Assembly (NCBI GenBank): GCA_030068075.1
Contig: CM057826.1
Span: forward strand, 66,561,312-66,625,311
Direction of reading: 5' to 3'
DNA from: Paguma larvata
Lineage: Eukaryota > Chordata > Mammalia > Carnivora > Viverridae
DNA: 64,000 nt
Positions 24,761-35,984 of this stretch are shown in pieces; the first letter of the stretch is position 1, and each line of letters opens with the position of its first letter. The notes under the pieces are model-generated. The model searched no databases. It was not told where the DNA came from and was given only the letters and a program-made list of their open reading frames with translations. The position numbers and the translations under genes were made by a program.

Positions 24761-24925
24761 TTTTTTTTAAGTTTTTGTACTTTGAGAGAGAGAGGGAAAA
24801 AGAGAATCCCAGGCAAGCTCTACACCTAGCATGGAGCCTGATGCAGGACTTGATCCCATGAATCAAGACCCAAGCCGAAATCAAGAGTCAGACACTTAAC
24901 CAAATGAGCCACCCAGGCACCCCAC
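24761..24925 (-). mobile_element. CAN SINE, antisense, short, with TSD
   Basis: A T-rich tail, a GA-rich body and the inverse head gagccacccaggcacccc. A 9-bp duplication, agctagtct, lies at 24752-24760 and 24926-24934. It inserted between the two copies of the unclassified repeat. Confidence 0.9.
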
Positions 24926-24934
24926 AGCTAGTCT

Positions 24935-26079
24935 TAAAATGAAGTTTTCACCCTTTCTCCAGAATGAACAAATGAGAACAGACTCCCAAGAGTCATTATA
25001 TCCATCACTAAATATTAATCACTGCACAAGTTCAGTCAGTCACAATGAATATTCTTATATAAAGATTAAATTATAAAGTTAACTGCTATATGAAATAAAA
25101 ATGGGAAGGAGAGAGAAAAAGAAAATGGTTAGTAGCTACAAATAAACACAAAACAAGCAGATAGAAAATATGCAAAGCCCACTCGTCCTTGTTTTTATAT
25201 TTGGTCACAGGCTATAATTGATAGCTGTGTTTTCCTTCATCCATCACCCATTCCATATTTTCTGTACCTTCAGCAAGAATCTCAGCTGCTTAGTAGGAGT
25301 CTTTACTTGGTAGAGTGACCCAAATCTACCTTTTTGAAGACTATGTGTACGAGTGGTCATCTTGCTTTGGGGATGATGTTGTCCTTGCCTGATAACTTTA
25401 CTGTTGGGCATAGAAGTAATAAGAGATGTACACTCCAAGTGAGATTATCACAGGATTTTCAGTTGAGGAAGGTTGGTCTGTGGAGAGTACGCTACTTCTA
25501 GTGGTAAAAGGAGGCTCAGAGTGACTTGGAGATTCAGCATAGTCCACTGTTTCATCCGAGTCCCTCCAGATGTTCCCATTCTGTTTCAAAGTCCTGATTT
25601 AACCAGTCAGTGATTCAACTTTTGAGAAACTTCACAAGACAGAATTAAACTCTGGTTTTAATTCAACAGTTCACACAAGTTTTGTTTTTGATTTTTCAGA
25701 AATAAGATGTTTGTTTTAGGGCTGTCATGGGTACTTTCTGGTTCTTATACCGTACCTTGCTCTGAGAGTTAACGGGCCCGAGGTTGTCCTTTTCTCTTTG
25801 TATGCGAGCAAGGGCACTCAAAAAGATTCCATCCCACATTGGTTTTATAGTCATCATTATTGCCGTAAGATCAAATTCGGCAGACACCTGGCCTCCCAAG
25901 ACACATGTATTATAGTTGGCGCTTCATTGCAGTGGATCACAGTGGTATTTTGGTTGTGTTTAATATGATTATTTGTAACTTTGTAATCAGGCTTTGTATT
26001 GATAACATTCCATTCCTGTTGGCCAGGAGCAGGAATAGCAGATTTAAGGAATAACCCTTAAGGCTGAGATAGAGTGCAA
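24935..26079. other. Sequence between the paired repeats; fragmentary minus-strand ORFs
   Basis: Three adjacent minus-strand ORFs (25696-25899, 25398-25589, 25244-25438) lie end to end in different frames, as a decayed coding sequence would. Fragments such as EFDLTAIMMTIKPMWDGIFL and YAESPSHSEPPFTTRS look protein-like, but I do not recognise the family. Chance cannot be excluded. Confidence 0.3.
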
Positions 26080-26650
26080 CCATCCCCCCACTACCACCAC
26101 CGTCAGGGCTGAGATCCAGACTGTGTTAGGGAGGACACAGCCGTGGCGCTTGAAGAAACGTTTGTACTACTGTGCTGGCAGAACTTGCCGGAAATCTGCC
26201 GTATAACTTTGGCAAAAATCTGTCCTCTGGAGTGCTGGAGAAACTGTTCACAGGGAGGTGACTAACTGGAAGCACACTCCTGCAAAGCCACCTTAGATGG
26301 GTGCCAGGGGAAGGTGCTGGCTACTTTATACTGCAGCTATCAGGCACTGGGGAAACTGCCTGTGCTTCTGGAACCAGGCGCTGGAGAAGCCACTTGCACT
26401 GGAGGAGCTTGGTGCTGGAGAAGCCATCTGTGATGCAGAAGCCCACAACTGGGAGCCTTTACACACTACAGGGGTCTGCCCAGCGAGCCCACTAGAATCA
26501 AGAAGCAAAGTCCTTCTGTGATGTCTCTCCAGAGCCCTCTACTGACAAAGCCTAAGGTCATGCTAGCTGACAGGGGAAAAATATTGAAAAGGCCCAGATC
26601 TATTTTCACAGAACAGAAATGAAAGGTGAATTTGGAGCTAAGAGTCAATT
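26080..26650. repeat. Unclassified ~500-bp repeat, copy B
   Basis: It is in the same orientation as copy A at 24160 and about 1.4 kb away: tgctggcagaacttgccgga, gatgggtgccaggggaaggt, repeated ggcgctggagaagcc / ggtgctggagaagcc units, agaagcaaagtccttctgtg, atctattttcacagaacaga, tgaatttggagctaag. It is moderately diverged from copy A. Confidence 0.5.
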
Positions 26651-27754
26651 TCTGGCATACTTTTTCTTTTTGCACTCGCTCTGCAAACGCAGAGTCAAAC
26701 TGGCATTCAGTATTATTAACTATATTTACTAACTCTTACAATGAACCTTTTTTTGCTTTTGACTTGGCCCTACCCTCAGTCGTAAGTCATCTCATCTTTT
26801 TGAAAGACATAATTCATTGTGAGATTATCTGGGCTAAATCCTGAAGAGTGTACAAAAGGTTAACATTTGCCATCCAAGAGAATACAGGGTTAACTGTCAG
26901 GAAGAATCTTCCTCCTACAAGGGAGGCCCAGTTTGCTTTTTATTGTGGTAGCATACACATAGTGTAAAATTTACCCCTTCTAACCATTATGCAGTGTAAA
27001 GTTAAGTCACATTAAGTATACTGTAAACAGTGACTCCCTGTTCCTCCTCTCCCTAGCCCATGGCAACCACCATTCCACTTTCCATCTCTCTGAGTTTACT
27101 ACTTTCGGGACCTCATATAAGTGGAATCATACAGTATTTATCCTTATGTGACTGGTTCATTTCACTTAGCATATGCTTTCAAGGTTCATCCAGATTGTAG
27201 CATGTGTCAGAATTTCCTTTTAAAGGCTGAGTAATATTTTGTTGTATATATATACCACATTTTTTTTCAGCTTTCTTGAGGTATAAGTGACATAACATTG
27301 TATAAGTTTAAGATGTACAGCGTGTTGATTTGATGAACTTATATAGAGCAAAATGATTATCCCTGTAGGGCTGGTTAACACCTCCATCACCTCACATAAT
27401 TTCCATTTCTTTCTTGTGGTAAAGGACATTTTAAGATTTTTACTCTCAGCGACTTTTAGATATATACTACAGTATTATTAATTATAATCACCATGCTATA
27501 TATTAGATCCCAGGATTTATTCATCTTATAACTGCAAGTGTGTACCATTTGACCACAACGCCCTGCTTCCTACTCCTCAGCTCCTGACAATCACCATTCT
27601 ACTCTCTGTTTCTGAGTTTGGGTTTTTTAGAATCCACATATAAATTATATGAATTGAAGTACTTAGGTTCTCTCACGTTTCCACTTAGCAGGATTTTTTT
27701 TCTTTCTTATGGCTGAATAATATTCCATTGTGTGTTTATATATGTGTGTATATA

Positions 27755-27802
27755 TCTTCTTTATCTATTCTCTTCTTTATCTATTCTCTTCTTTATCTAT
27801 TC
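27755..27802 (+). repeat. Tandem 16-bp repeat, three copies
   Basis: Three exact consecutive copies of tcttctttatctattc inside the antisense L1, a local expansion of the L1 sequence. Confidence 0.9.
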
Positions 27803-28229
27803 ACTTAAGTTGTTTCCATACCTTGGCTATTGTGAATAATGCTGCAGTGAACATGTGAGTGCAGATATCTTCAAGATCCTGATTTCATTTCCTTTAGATA
27901 CATACTCAGAAGTGAGTTTGTTGGATCATAGGACAGTTCTGTCAATTTTTTGAGGAACTTCTATACTGTTTTCCACAGTAGTTGTACCAGTTTATATTCC
28001 CACCAACAGCATAAGGGTTCCCTTATCTCCATATCTTCTCTAACACTTGTTATTTCTTACCTTTTTGGCAATAGCCCTTCCAACAGTTGCAAAGTGATAA
28101 CCTCATTATTGTTTTGATTTGCATTTCTCTGATGATTAGTGATGTTGAACATCTTTTCATGTACTTACTCTTTTGAATGCCTTCTTTGGAAAAATGTCTA
28201 TTTAGTCCCTCTGCCCATTTTTAAATCTT

Positions 28230-28270
28230 TTTTATTTATTTATTTATTTATTTATTTATTATTTTTATTT
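28230..28270 (+). repeat. (TTTA)n microsatellite
   Basis: About eight consecutive ttta units followed by T-rich imperfect sequence, within the antisense L1. Confidence 0.9.
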
Positions 28271-29350
28271 TTTTACTTTTGAGTTGTAGGAGTTTTTATG
28301 TTTTGGATATCAGTGTGTTATTATATATATGATTAGCAAATACTTTCCTTCACTCTGTAGGTTGAATCACATTTTGTTAATGGTTTCTTGTGATACGCAG
28401 AAGCTTTTTAATTTAATGTAGTCTGCTTAGTTATTTTTGCTTTTGTTGCCATGCTTTTATTATTATACCCAAAAATTAATTGCCATGATCAGTGTCAAGG
28501 ACCAGTGTTCAAGAAATTTTATGGTTACAGGTCTCACGTTTTAGTGTGTAATCATCCGGAGTTAATTTTTGTGAATGGTGTTAAGTTTCATGCATGCAGT
28601 TATCCTTCATGTGATTATCTGGGTTTTCCAATATTATTTATTGGAGACCTTATCCTTTCTGCAGTGAGTGTTCCTGTCTCCCTTGTCAAATATTAATTGT
28701 CCATATATGCTGGGATTTATTTCTGGGTTCTTGATTCTTTGCCATTTGTATGTATATCTCTTTTTATGCCAGGACCATACTGTTTCGACTACTATAGTTT
28801 TGTAGTATAGTTTGAAATCAAAAACTGTATTGCCCTCCAGCATTGTTCTTTGCTTTGGCCATTCAGGGTCTTTAGTGGTTCCATACAAATTTTAGGATTT
28901 TTTTTTTCTATTTCTGTGAAAAATGCCATTGGAATTTTGATAGGAATTGCATTAAATCTGTATATTGCTTTGGGTAGTATGGACATTTTAATATTAATAA
29001 TTAATAATTAACATGGAATATCTTTCCATTATATCTTCGGTCTCTTTTATCTTTCAGTTTTCAGTATACAGAATCTTTCGCTTTCCTGGTTAAGTTTATT
29101 CCTAAGTGTTGTTTGCTTTTGATGCTATTGTGAATGGGATTGTTTTCTTTATTTCTTTTTCAAGTATTTTATTATTAGTGTGAAGCACAACTAATTTCTA
29201 TATGCTAATTTTGTACTGTATAGCTTCCCCATGAATTTGTTGATTAGTCCTAACAGTTATTTGGTGGAGCCTTTAGGATTTTCTATATAAAAAATCACAT
29301 CTGCAAATAAAGACAATTTTACTTTCACCTTTCCCATTTGGGTGCTTTTT

Positions 29351-29569
29351 TTTTTTAATTTTTTTTTAACGTTTATTTATTTTTGAGAGACATAGAGACA
29401 GAGTATGAGCAGGGGAAGGGCAGAGAGAGAGGGACACAGAATCCGAAGGAGGCTCCAGGCTCCGAGCTGTCAGCACAGAGCCCGACGCGGGGCTTGAACT
29501 CACAGACCGCGAGATCATGACCTGAGCCAAAGTTGGCCGCCCAACCAACTGAGCCACCCAGGCACCCCC
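29351..29569 (-). mobile_element. CAN SINE nested in L1, antisense, perfect TSD
   Basis: Full-length antisense copy, head complement gagccacccaggcacccc. A 16-bp duplication, catttgggtgcttttt, lies at 29335-29350 and 29570-29585. CpGs are partly retained (cccgacgcgg), so it is fairly young. Confidence 0.96.
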
Positions 29570-30194
29570 CATTTGGGTGCTTTTTATTTTTCTTGCCTGT
29601 ATGCTCTGGCTAGGACTTTCAGTACTTTCAGTACTACTTTCAGTAGTACTCCTAGTGGTGAGAGTGAGCACCTTTGTCTTGTTCTTGATCTTAAAGGAAA
29701 AGCTTTCAGCCTCTCACTGTTGATTATAGTATCAGCTGTGACTTGTCAAATATGGGTGTCGTAGTTATGTTAAGATATGTTCTTTCTGTACCTCATTTGT
29801 TGAGAGCTTTTATCATGAAGGAATGATAGGTTTTGTCAAATGGTTTTTCTGCATCTATTGAGATGATCATATGATTTTTATCTTTCATTCTTTAAATGTG
29901 ATATATCACATTTATTGATTTTTGTGTATTACAGCCTTTCTTGCATCCAGGGATAAATCCCACTTAATCATGATGTATGATCCTTTTCATGTGCTGTTGA
30001 GTTTGTCTTGCTAGTATTTTGTTGAGGATTTTTGCATCTATGTTCATCAGGGTTATTGGGCTATAATTCCCTTTCTTACATCCTAATCTGACTTTAGCAT
30101 CAGGATAACTCTGGCCTCATAAAATGAATTTGAGAGTATTCTCTCTTTATCAGTTTTTCAAAAGAGCTTGAGAAGGATTGGCTTTAATTCTTTA

Positions 30195-30415
30195 TTATTT
30201 TTTTTTATTTTTTTAACGTTTATTTATTCTTAAGAGACATAGAGACAGAGCATGAGCAGAAGAAGGGCAGAGAGAGAGGGAGATACAGAATCTGAAGCAG
30301 GCTCTAGGCTCTGATGAGCTGTCAGCACAGAGCCTGACATGGGGCTCAAACTCACAGACTGTGAGATCATGACCTGAGCTGAAGTCAGCCACTTAACTGA
30401 GCACCCAGGCGCCCC
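30195..30415 (-). mobile_element. CAN SINE nested in L1, antisense, perfect TSD
   Basis: Tail ttttttttatttttttaacg and inverse head gagcacccaggcgcccc. A 17-bp duplication, ttggctttaattcttta, lies at 30178-30194 and 30416-30432. Confidence 0.96.
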
Positions 30416-31839
30416 TTGGCTTTAATTCTTTAAATGTTTGGTAGGATTTTCCAGGGACACCATCCAATCCTAGGGTTTTCTTAGTTGAGAAATTTTTTAC
30501 TGCTGATTCAATATTCTTACTTAGGTTAGTCTGTTCAGATTTTCTATTTATTCTTCATGTCAGTATGTAAGTCTGTTGGTGTTTTATGCAATGTTCTGTG
30601 TGTTCATTAGAGCCATATTATCTCAAGTATAGTTCAAGTCTAATGTTTTGTTTTTGATTTTCTCTCTGGATAATCCATTGTTTAAAATGAGGTATTAAAG
30701 TCCCCTACTATTATTTACTATTGTGTAATCTCACTTCAGATCAACTTTTATTTGCTTAATATACTTAGATGCTCTAATGTTGGGTGCATATTTGTTGGTG
30801 ATTACTGTATCATCTTGATAAATTGACCCTTTATAATTAAATAATAACCTTCTTTGTCACTTATTACCTTTTTTGGCTTGAAGTCTCATTTTTTTCTGAT
30901 ACAAGTATAGCTACCCCTGCTTTCTTTGATTTCCATTTCCGTGGAATATCTTTTCTGATCCCTTTACTTTGAGCCTCTGTGTCCTTAAAGCCGATGTGAG
31001 TCTCTGTAGGGAGCATATAGTTACCTGGATCTTGCTTTTTTTAATCTAGTCAACTACTCTGTGCCTTTTTCCTAGAGAATTTAGTCCATTTACATTTGGA
31101 GTAATCATTGAATATTCTGAATTTGACCTTTACTAACCACGTTTTGTTTATCCATTCATCTGTTGATGGATACTTGGGTTTCCATCTTTTGGGTCTTATG
31201 AATATAAGTCCCACCTGTAGTTCTAATTTAACTATAGCCAAAAGGGCTAATCAAGCCACAAAAGGATTATACTAGGTGCTCATATGATCTGTTGTTCCTT
31301 TCATCCTTGTAAGAATACTAACTTTATGTAGACATAGAACCCCTAAGTAAAGTTTACATTCCAGGTAACCTAGTAATATATTAATGAGCTAGTCATGTGT
31401 GTGTGTGTGTGCTGGTTCTGTGCCAGTAGTAGATAAAATCATTCAGGAATACATTATTTGCTTCTATACCTTGAATATTGATCAGTAACCTTACTCACAT
31501 TTTATCTTTCATATGTTGAGCTTGTCCAAAATGTTTACTTTCCTTCATGTTACTGATTCCACACAGAGTAAGCTGAAAGAGGTAACCACCCTTCTGAAAA
31601 TATAAATATGATGGGCAAGTAGATGTTATTGAGACAAGATAGATTTTTGTCATTCTTGTGAAAAGCAGGGTGCTTTTCTTAATATGTTTTATGATGTTTT
31701 GGTTTGATGGTGGTTCCTTTTAAGAGACAAAAAAGGGCAGGGGACTGAAGCAGTAGAAATTAACAGGAAGAGAATAGTGGTGCATATAATGTTGGAAAAT
31801 ACCGTAAAAAATAGTTTTCTATTACTGTTTTAAAGTGTT

Positions 31840-32680
31840 TTGTAAACTGGATGGCGACATACGGAAGAATGAAACTGGACCACTTTCTTACACCATACAC
31901 AAAAATAAATTCAAAATGGATGAAAGACCTATATGTGAAACAGGAAACCATCAGAATCCTAGAGGAGAAAACAGGCAGCAACCCCTTCGAACTCCATCAG
32001 AGCAGCTTCTTACTAGACATGTTGCCAAAGGCAAGGGAAACAAAAGCAAACATGAACTCTTGGGATTTTATCAAGATTAAAACTTCTGCACAGTGGAGGA
32101 AACAGTCTACACAACTAAGGAGAAGATACTTGCAAACAACATATCTGATAAAGGGTTAGTATCCACATGTATAAAGAACTTCTGAAACTCAACACCCAAA
32201 AAACAATCCAGTGAAGAAATGGGCAGAAGACATGAATAAACATTTTTCCAAAGAAGACGTCCAAATGGCTTAAGAGACATGAAAATATGGTCAACATCAC
32301 TCCAGGGAAATACATATCGAAACCATGATGAGATACAACCTCAAACCTGTCAGAATGGCTAAAATGAACAACCCAAGAAACAACAGATGTGGAGAAAGGG
32401 GAACCCTTTTGCACTGTTGGTAGGAATGCAAACCGGTGCGGCCACTCTGGAGAACAGTATGGAGGTTCCTCAAGAAACTAAAAATAGTACTTACCCTATG
32501 ATGCAGCAATTGCACCATTAGGTATTTACCCAAAGGATACAAAAATACAGATTTGAAGGAGTACATGCACCCCAATGTTTATAGCAGCATTATGAATAAT
32601 AGCCAAATTATGGAGAGAGTCCAAATGTTCATCGACTAATAAATGGATAAAGAAGATGTGTGTGTACACACACGCGCGCG

Positions 32681-32719
<39 letters not shown>

Positions 32720-33120
32720 GCATATTACTCAGCCATCAAAAAGAATGAAATCTTGCCATTTGCAACGGCATGGATGGAGCTAGATTGTATTATGCTAAGC
32801 GAAATAAGTCAGAGAAAGACAAATACTTCATGATTTCATTCATATGTGGAATTTAAGAAACAAATCAAGTGAACATACGGGAAGGGCAAGGGGAAAGAGA
32901 AGAGAGGGAAACAAACCATAAGAGACTCTTAATGATAGAGAACAAACTATGGGTTGATGGAGGGAGGTGGTTGGGGGATGGGTTAGATGGGGTTTGAGTA
33001 ATAAGAAGGGCACTCATTATGACAAGCACTGAGTATTGTATGTATGTAATGAATCACTGAATTCTACTCCTGAAACCAATATTGCACTGCATGTTAACTA
33101 AAATGTAAGTTAATAAAGGT
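31840..33120 (+). mobile_element. Carnivore L1, 5'-truncated, sense, abutting a PJA2 exon
   Basis: Plus-strand sequence matches the 3' part of L1 ORF2, beginning about gtaaactggatggcgacata. Translated pieces include RMKLDHFLTPYTKINSKWMKD. It continues through the ORF2 C-terminus into a 3' UTR (gaccataagagactcttaat-like stretch, then gttaactaaaatgtaagtta) and ends in an eroded A-rich tail at about 33120, some 65 bp before the exon at 33187. Frameshifts are visible. It carries a dinucleotide tract at 32656-32717. Confidence 0.85.
32656..32717 (+). repeat. Alternating purine-pyrimidine tract (TG)n(CG)n(CA)n
   Basis: 62 bases alternate purine and pyrimidine without a break: a TG run, then tacacaca, an uninterrupted CG run at 32673-32689 (8 CpGs), then a CA run. 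This is classical Z-DNA-forming composition. The ORF2-derived (ACAC)n of L1 seems to have expanded into a CG core. Confidence 0.95.
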
Positions 33121-33186
33121 AGGGGGACAAATTTAAAAATGATGATAATTGTGTTCTAACAAGGAACTGTGACTTTTCTTTTTCAG

Positions 33187-33301
33187 ACTGCACTTGCACA
33201 TTTAGAGTCTCTTGCAGTGGATGTTGAGGTGGCTAATCCACCAGCCAGTAAGGAAAGCATTGATGGCCTTCCAGAGACCCTTGTTCTTGAAGACCACACT
33301 G
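33187..33301 (+). CDS. PJA2: PJA2 coding exon: second half of helix and linker to RING
   Basis: 115 nt. The acceptor is cttttctttttcag (ending 33186), with a good pyrimidine tract. The donor is ctg|gtaagg at 33302. It opens in phase 0 with [19 protein letters not shown], continues to [11 protein letters not shown], and leaves one base of an Ala codon. The first ~12 residues complete the amphipathic helix of the preceding exon. The remainder is an acidic linker directly before the RING. A sense L1 remnant ends about 65 bp upstream of the acceptor, so the branch point must lie in the short non-L1 stretch 33121-33170 (tgttctaac at 33153 is a candidate). Confidence 0.96.
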
Positions 33302-33684
33302 GTAAGGGCAGAGTTGGTCTCTAATGTCATACAACACATTGCATGCTTAAGTATATTTTCAATGCACCTGAAAGATACAATACGGACCTTTAGAAACTTT
33401 CATTAGTTTTTCTGTGAAACCAGATTCTGATAAACTTTCATCTAGTAGAAGAGTATTTTTAATTTATTAAGTGATGGGCTAGAATAAATGTTCCCCAGTC
33501 AACTTTTCTACAAAAACAGTATTTATTAAACTCCAAATCGTCATGTATTGTAGAAACATGTTTGCCAATTAATCAAAGTCTAGTTCTTTTGTCTATCAGT
33601 GGTATCACCTATGAGTTAATATGTTGATTTTCAGTTTTGTTAAAATTGAACTCTGGGATTGATCAGATTATTTGTTGTTTTCAG

Positions 33685-33806
33685 CAATTGGTCAGGAGCA
33701 GTGCTGTCCAATCTGTTGCAGTGAGTATATTAAGGATGATATAGCAACAGAGCTACCTTGCCACCATTTCTTTCACAAACCTTGTGTCTCGATTTGGCTA
33801 CAGAAG
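33685..33806 (+). CDS. PJA2: PJA2 coding exon: RING-H2 domain, first six zinc ligands
   Basis: 122 nt. The acceptor is ttgttgttttcag (ending 33684) and the donor is aag|gtgagt at 33807, a strong site. CA completes the Ala codon; 40 codons then read [15 protein letters not shown], continue through [11 protein letters not shown], and end WLQK. RING-H2 ligands visible here are the CPIC pair, Cys-x-His of LPCHH, the following His (FFH) and Cys (KPC); the last CPVC pair is in the next exon. In this fold ligands 1, 2, 5 and 6 bind one zinc and 3, 4, 7 and 8 the other, and the Ile in CPIC and Trp in IWLQ are the usual E2-contact positions. All expected residues are present, so the ligase should be catalytically competent. 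Confidence 0.97.
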
Positions 33807-33828
33807 GTGAGTGGTTTTTTTACTTTTT

Positions 33829-34042
33829 TTTTTTTAATGTTTATTTATTTTTGAGAGACACAGAGATAGAGCGTGAGCAGGGGAAGGGCAGAGAGAGAGG
33901 GAGACACAGAATCTGAAGCCGGCTCCAGGCTCCGATGAGCTGTCAGCACAGAGCCCGATGTGGGGCTCGAACTCACAAGACCATGAGATCATGACCTGAG
34001 CTGAAGTCGGCCGCCTAACCGACTGAGCCACCCAGGCGCCCC
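33829..34042 (-). mobile_element. CAN SINE, antisense, immediately after the RING exon donor
   Basis: Antisense full-length copy (tttttaatgtttatttattt, then gagccacccaggcgcccc). A target duplication of about 12 bp, tttttacttttt, is at about 33816-33828 and 34043-34054. The element starts about 22 bp past the GT at 33807. Confidence 0.94.
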
Positions 34043-34659
34043 TTTTTACTTTTTTAAAATATATTTTAATAGTTCCTTCTGAAAGTTAATTGTGATAGTA
34101 TCTTTTAAGCCTGTTTTAGTCAGCTACATATTTATAGTACATTTTAATCATTAAAAATTTATTACTTTTTAATGATTACAGATTAATGATATGAAACTAT
34201 TTTACTTTGCTAACATTGTCTAAAAAACAATATAGACAAAAATAATCATTTCTGAGAATGATTAAATATGTTAAGCAATTATTTAAGGATGAAGCTAATT
34301 AGATCCTCAGTTATATCCCTGAAATTTGTGTTTTTACAAGTATTACAAGCAAAAAGCCTTTAGCACTACTCAAAGTACTGTAATAATATAGAGATATTCT
34401 GCTAATACAGATTGATGTCTCTGAAAATGTATATGAGAAATATGATGTAATAACCTAGCAGGTACCTCCTATTCCAACTTTATATACTGTCCTTAAATAT
34501 TTGCCCAGTAATTTTTAACTATATTTGAATTACTTAAGAAAAAAAGAAAGTTTTACTTAAATCATCTCTGTGAACTCTATTTTTGCGTAAAGGATACTTA
34601 CAGGCAGTAAGGTAGAAATTCCCAAATCACTCTCACAGCTTATTTACTTAAGGTTATAG

Positions 34660-34866
34660 CTCCCTCTCTTCCTTACACCCACTCCCTTGTCCCCTTCCTT
34701 TTTTTCTCTCCCTTCCTCCCTTCCTCCCTTCCTTTTCTTTGCTTTCTCTCTTTTTTTTTCCAGATTCTTTGTCTCCTTCTTTCTTTGCCCCTCCCCCACT
34801 CATACTCTGTGTCTCTCTGTCTCTCAAAAATGAATAAACGTTAAAAAATAATAATAATAATAAAGA
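34660..34866 (+). mobile_element. Pyrimidine-rich tract and 3' fragment of a CAN SINE
   Basis: A (CCTT)n-like tract (34660-34760) runs into the SINE 3' body (tttgcccctcccccactcat, then ctctcaaaaatgaataaacg) and an (ATA)n tail. The tRNA head is missing. Confidence 0.75.
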
Positions 34867-35858
34867 TAAATAAAATGTTGTTGTTAGGTCCCAATCTGTG
34901 TGGCAAGTGCACAATAAATGTTCGGTAAATTAAATTCTTGAATTGTAAACATTATATATGTTGTACAGCCTTGAATTGTCATTGACTTGGCTGTAACCCA
35001 AGGTAATAATTTCCTTGGTCTCCTTCTGTCAAGAAACAGGCTAGTGTGAAGCCTCTCCTCTGGGGAGAAAATCCCTAAAATACAAATCTTTGTCCTTCAA
35101 AAGCATGATTTCTTCAGCCTACTTTCTATCAGGATATCTCTTTGGGGGGAAAAAAAGACAGATTTGTGAGGGGATAATCTGTCACCAGATGATACATCTC
35201 TATAATCTTTGATTGGTCCAAGAATGTCCTCTCAGTATGACTGCTTTCCCTGTCCTATCTAACCTCCTGGGTCTACTGTTGATTTCTTTTATCATTTAAA
35301 AGGCACTTAACTCTCCATATCTTTTTGAAAAGGAGTTATATGGCTAATAAAGAGGTCTGAGCTGCATCCGTTTTGACATGCACTAAAGCAAGGCTTTAGT
35401 GTATGTATGTAAGGGAAGCCCTAGATGATGATTCGGTGCCATAAATATGTGAATTAACTAGGTCTGTGGTTTATCTCATGTAGGCATCATGGATTAAATA
35501 ATAAAATTAATTCAGTTCAGGTCAGGACATGCCCTGTGACTTCTTGCTCACGTTCTTGCTCGTAGCTGAGCAAAGAGAGTAGTAGACTCTTAGTTAATAC
35601 TAAATGAAAGATGACTGACCTGAAAGATAACAAACATGATTAGGAGACACTATTCACCCTCAAAGAAATTAGAATCTGATTGGGATGAAGAGGAAATTGC
35701 ATCACAATTTTGCCTCTCTGGTTTGTGTGGATTTGAGTTTTGTTTTTAAGTTATTTGATTTATTTTTAGGATAATAATACAGGTTTTACTTTATGAAGAT
35801 ACCGTGTGGTAGTTAAGACTTTTCCTTTGGCTCTGAACAAATTTTCTTCCCCCTCCAG
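34867..35858 (+). other. Last PJA2 intron, no recognised feature
   Basis: Unique-looking intron sequence up to the final acceptor. No repeat or exon is supported. Confidence 0.5.
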
Positions 35859-35984
35859 TCCGGAACATGCCCTGTGTGCCGCCGCCATTTCCCACCCGCC
35901 GTCATTGAAACATCTGCCTCTGCTTCCTCTGAGCCTGACCAGGACACCCCACCTTCAAACGACAGTTCTGCGGAAGCGCCCTAA
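35859..35984 (+). CDS. PJA2: PJA2 terminal coding exon: end of RING-H2, C-terminal tail, stop
   Basis: The acceptor is cttccccctccag (ending 35858). The exon opens in phase 0 with [17 protein letters not shown], which supplies the final two RING zinc ligands (CPVC). A Ser/Pro/acidic tail follows and ends SSAEAP, with TAA at 35982-35984 after 41 codons. The RING is therefore split by a 2.05-kb intron exactly between WLQK and SGTC. The tail is a little more Ser/Thr-rich than I remember for human praja2, but of matching length. It is followed directly by the 3' UTR. Confidence 0.96.
   Translation, partial: SGTCPVCRRHFPPAVIETSASASSEPDQDTPPSNDSSAEAP

Larger units (their letters stand above)
26935..31115 (-). 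mobile_element. Composite old L1 (L1M class), antisense, with two nested SINEs
   Basis: It reads from 3' to 5' of L1. Two L1 3'-end stretches (26935-27260 and 27270-27850, the second with ggctgaataatattccattg and ggctattgtgaataatgctg) are followed by decayed ORF2 complement (tcctttgccatt-type and agtcccctactattatt-type stretches, to about 31115). No long ORF survives. The doubled 3' ends suggest two insertions or a rearrangement. A separate short ORF2 C-terminal piece (PKYPSTDEWINKTW) lies at about 31130-31215. Confidence 0.7.

Noticed and set aside
28230..28270. Regular short repeats considered as a CRISPR-like array
   Set aside because: A simple (TTTA)n microsatellite in a mammalian L1. 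There are no spacers and no prokaryotic context.
31851..32159. 102-aa plus-strand ORF
   Set aside because: A fragment of L1 ORF2 in a truncated, frameshifted element.
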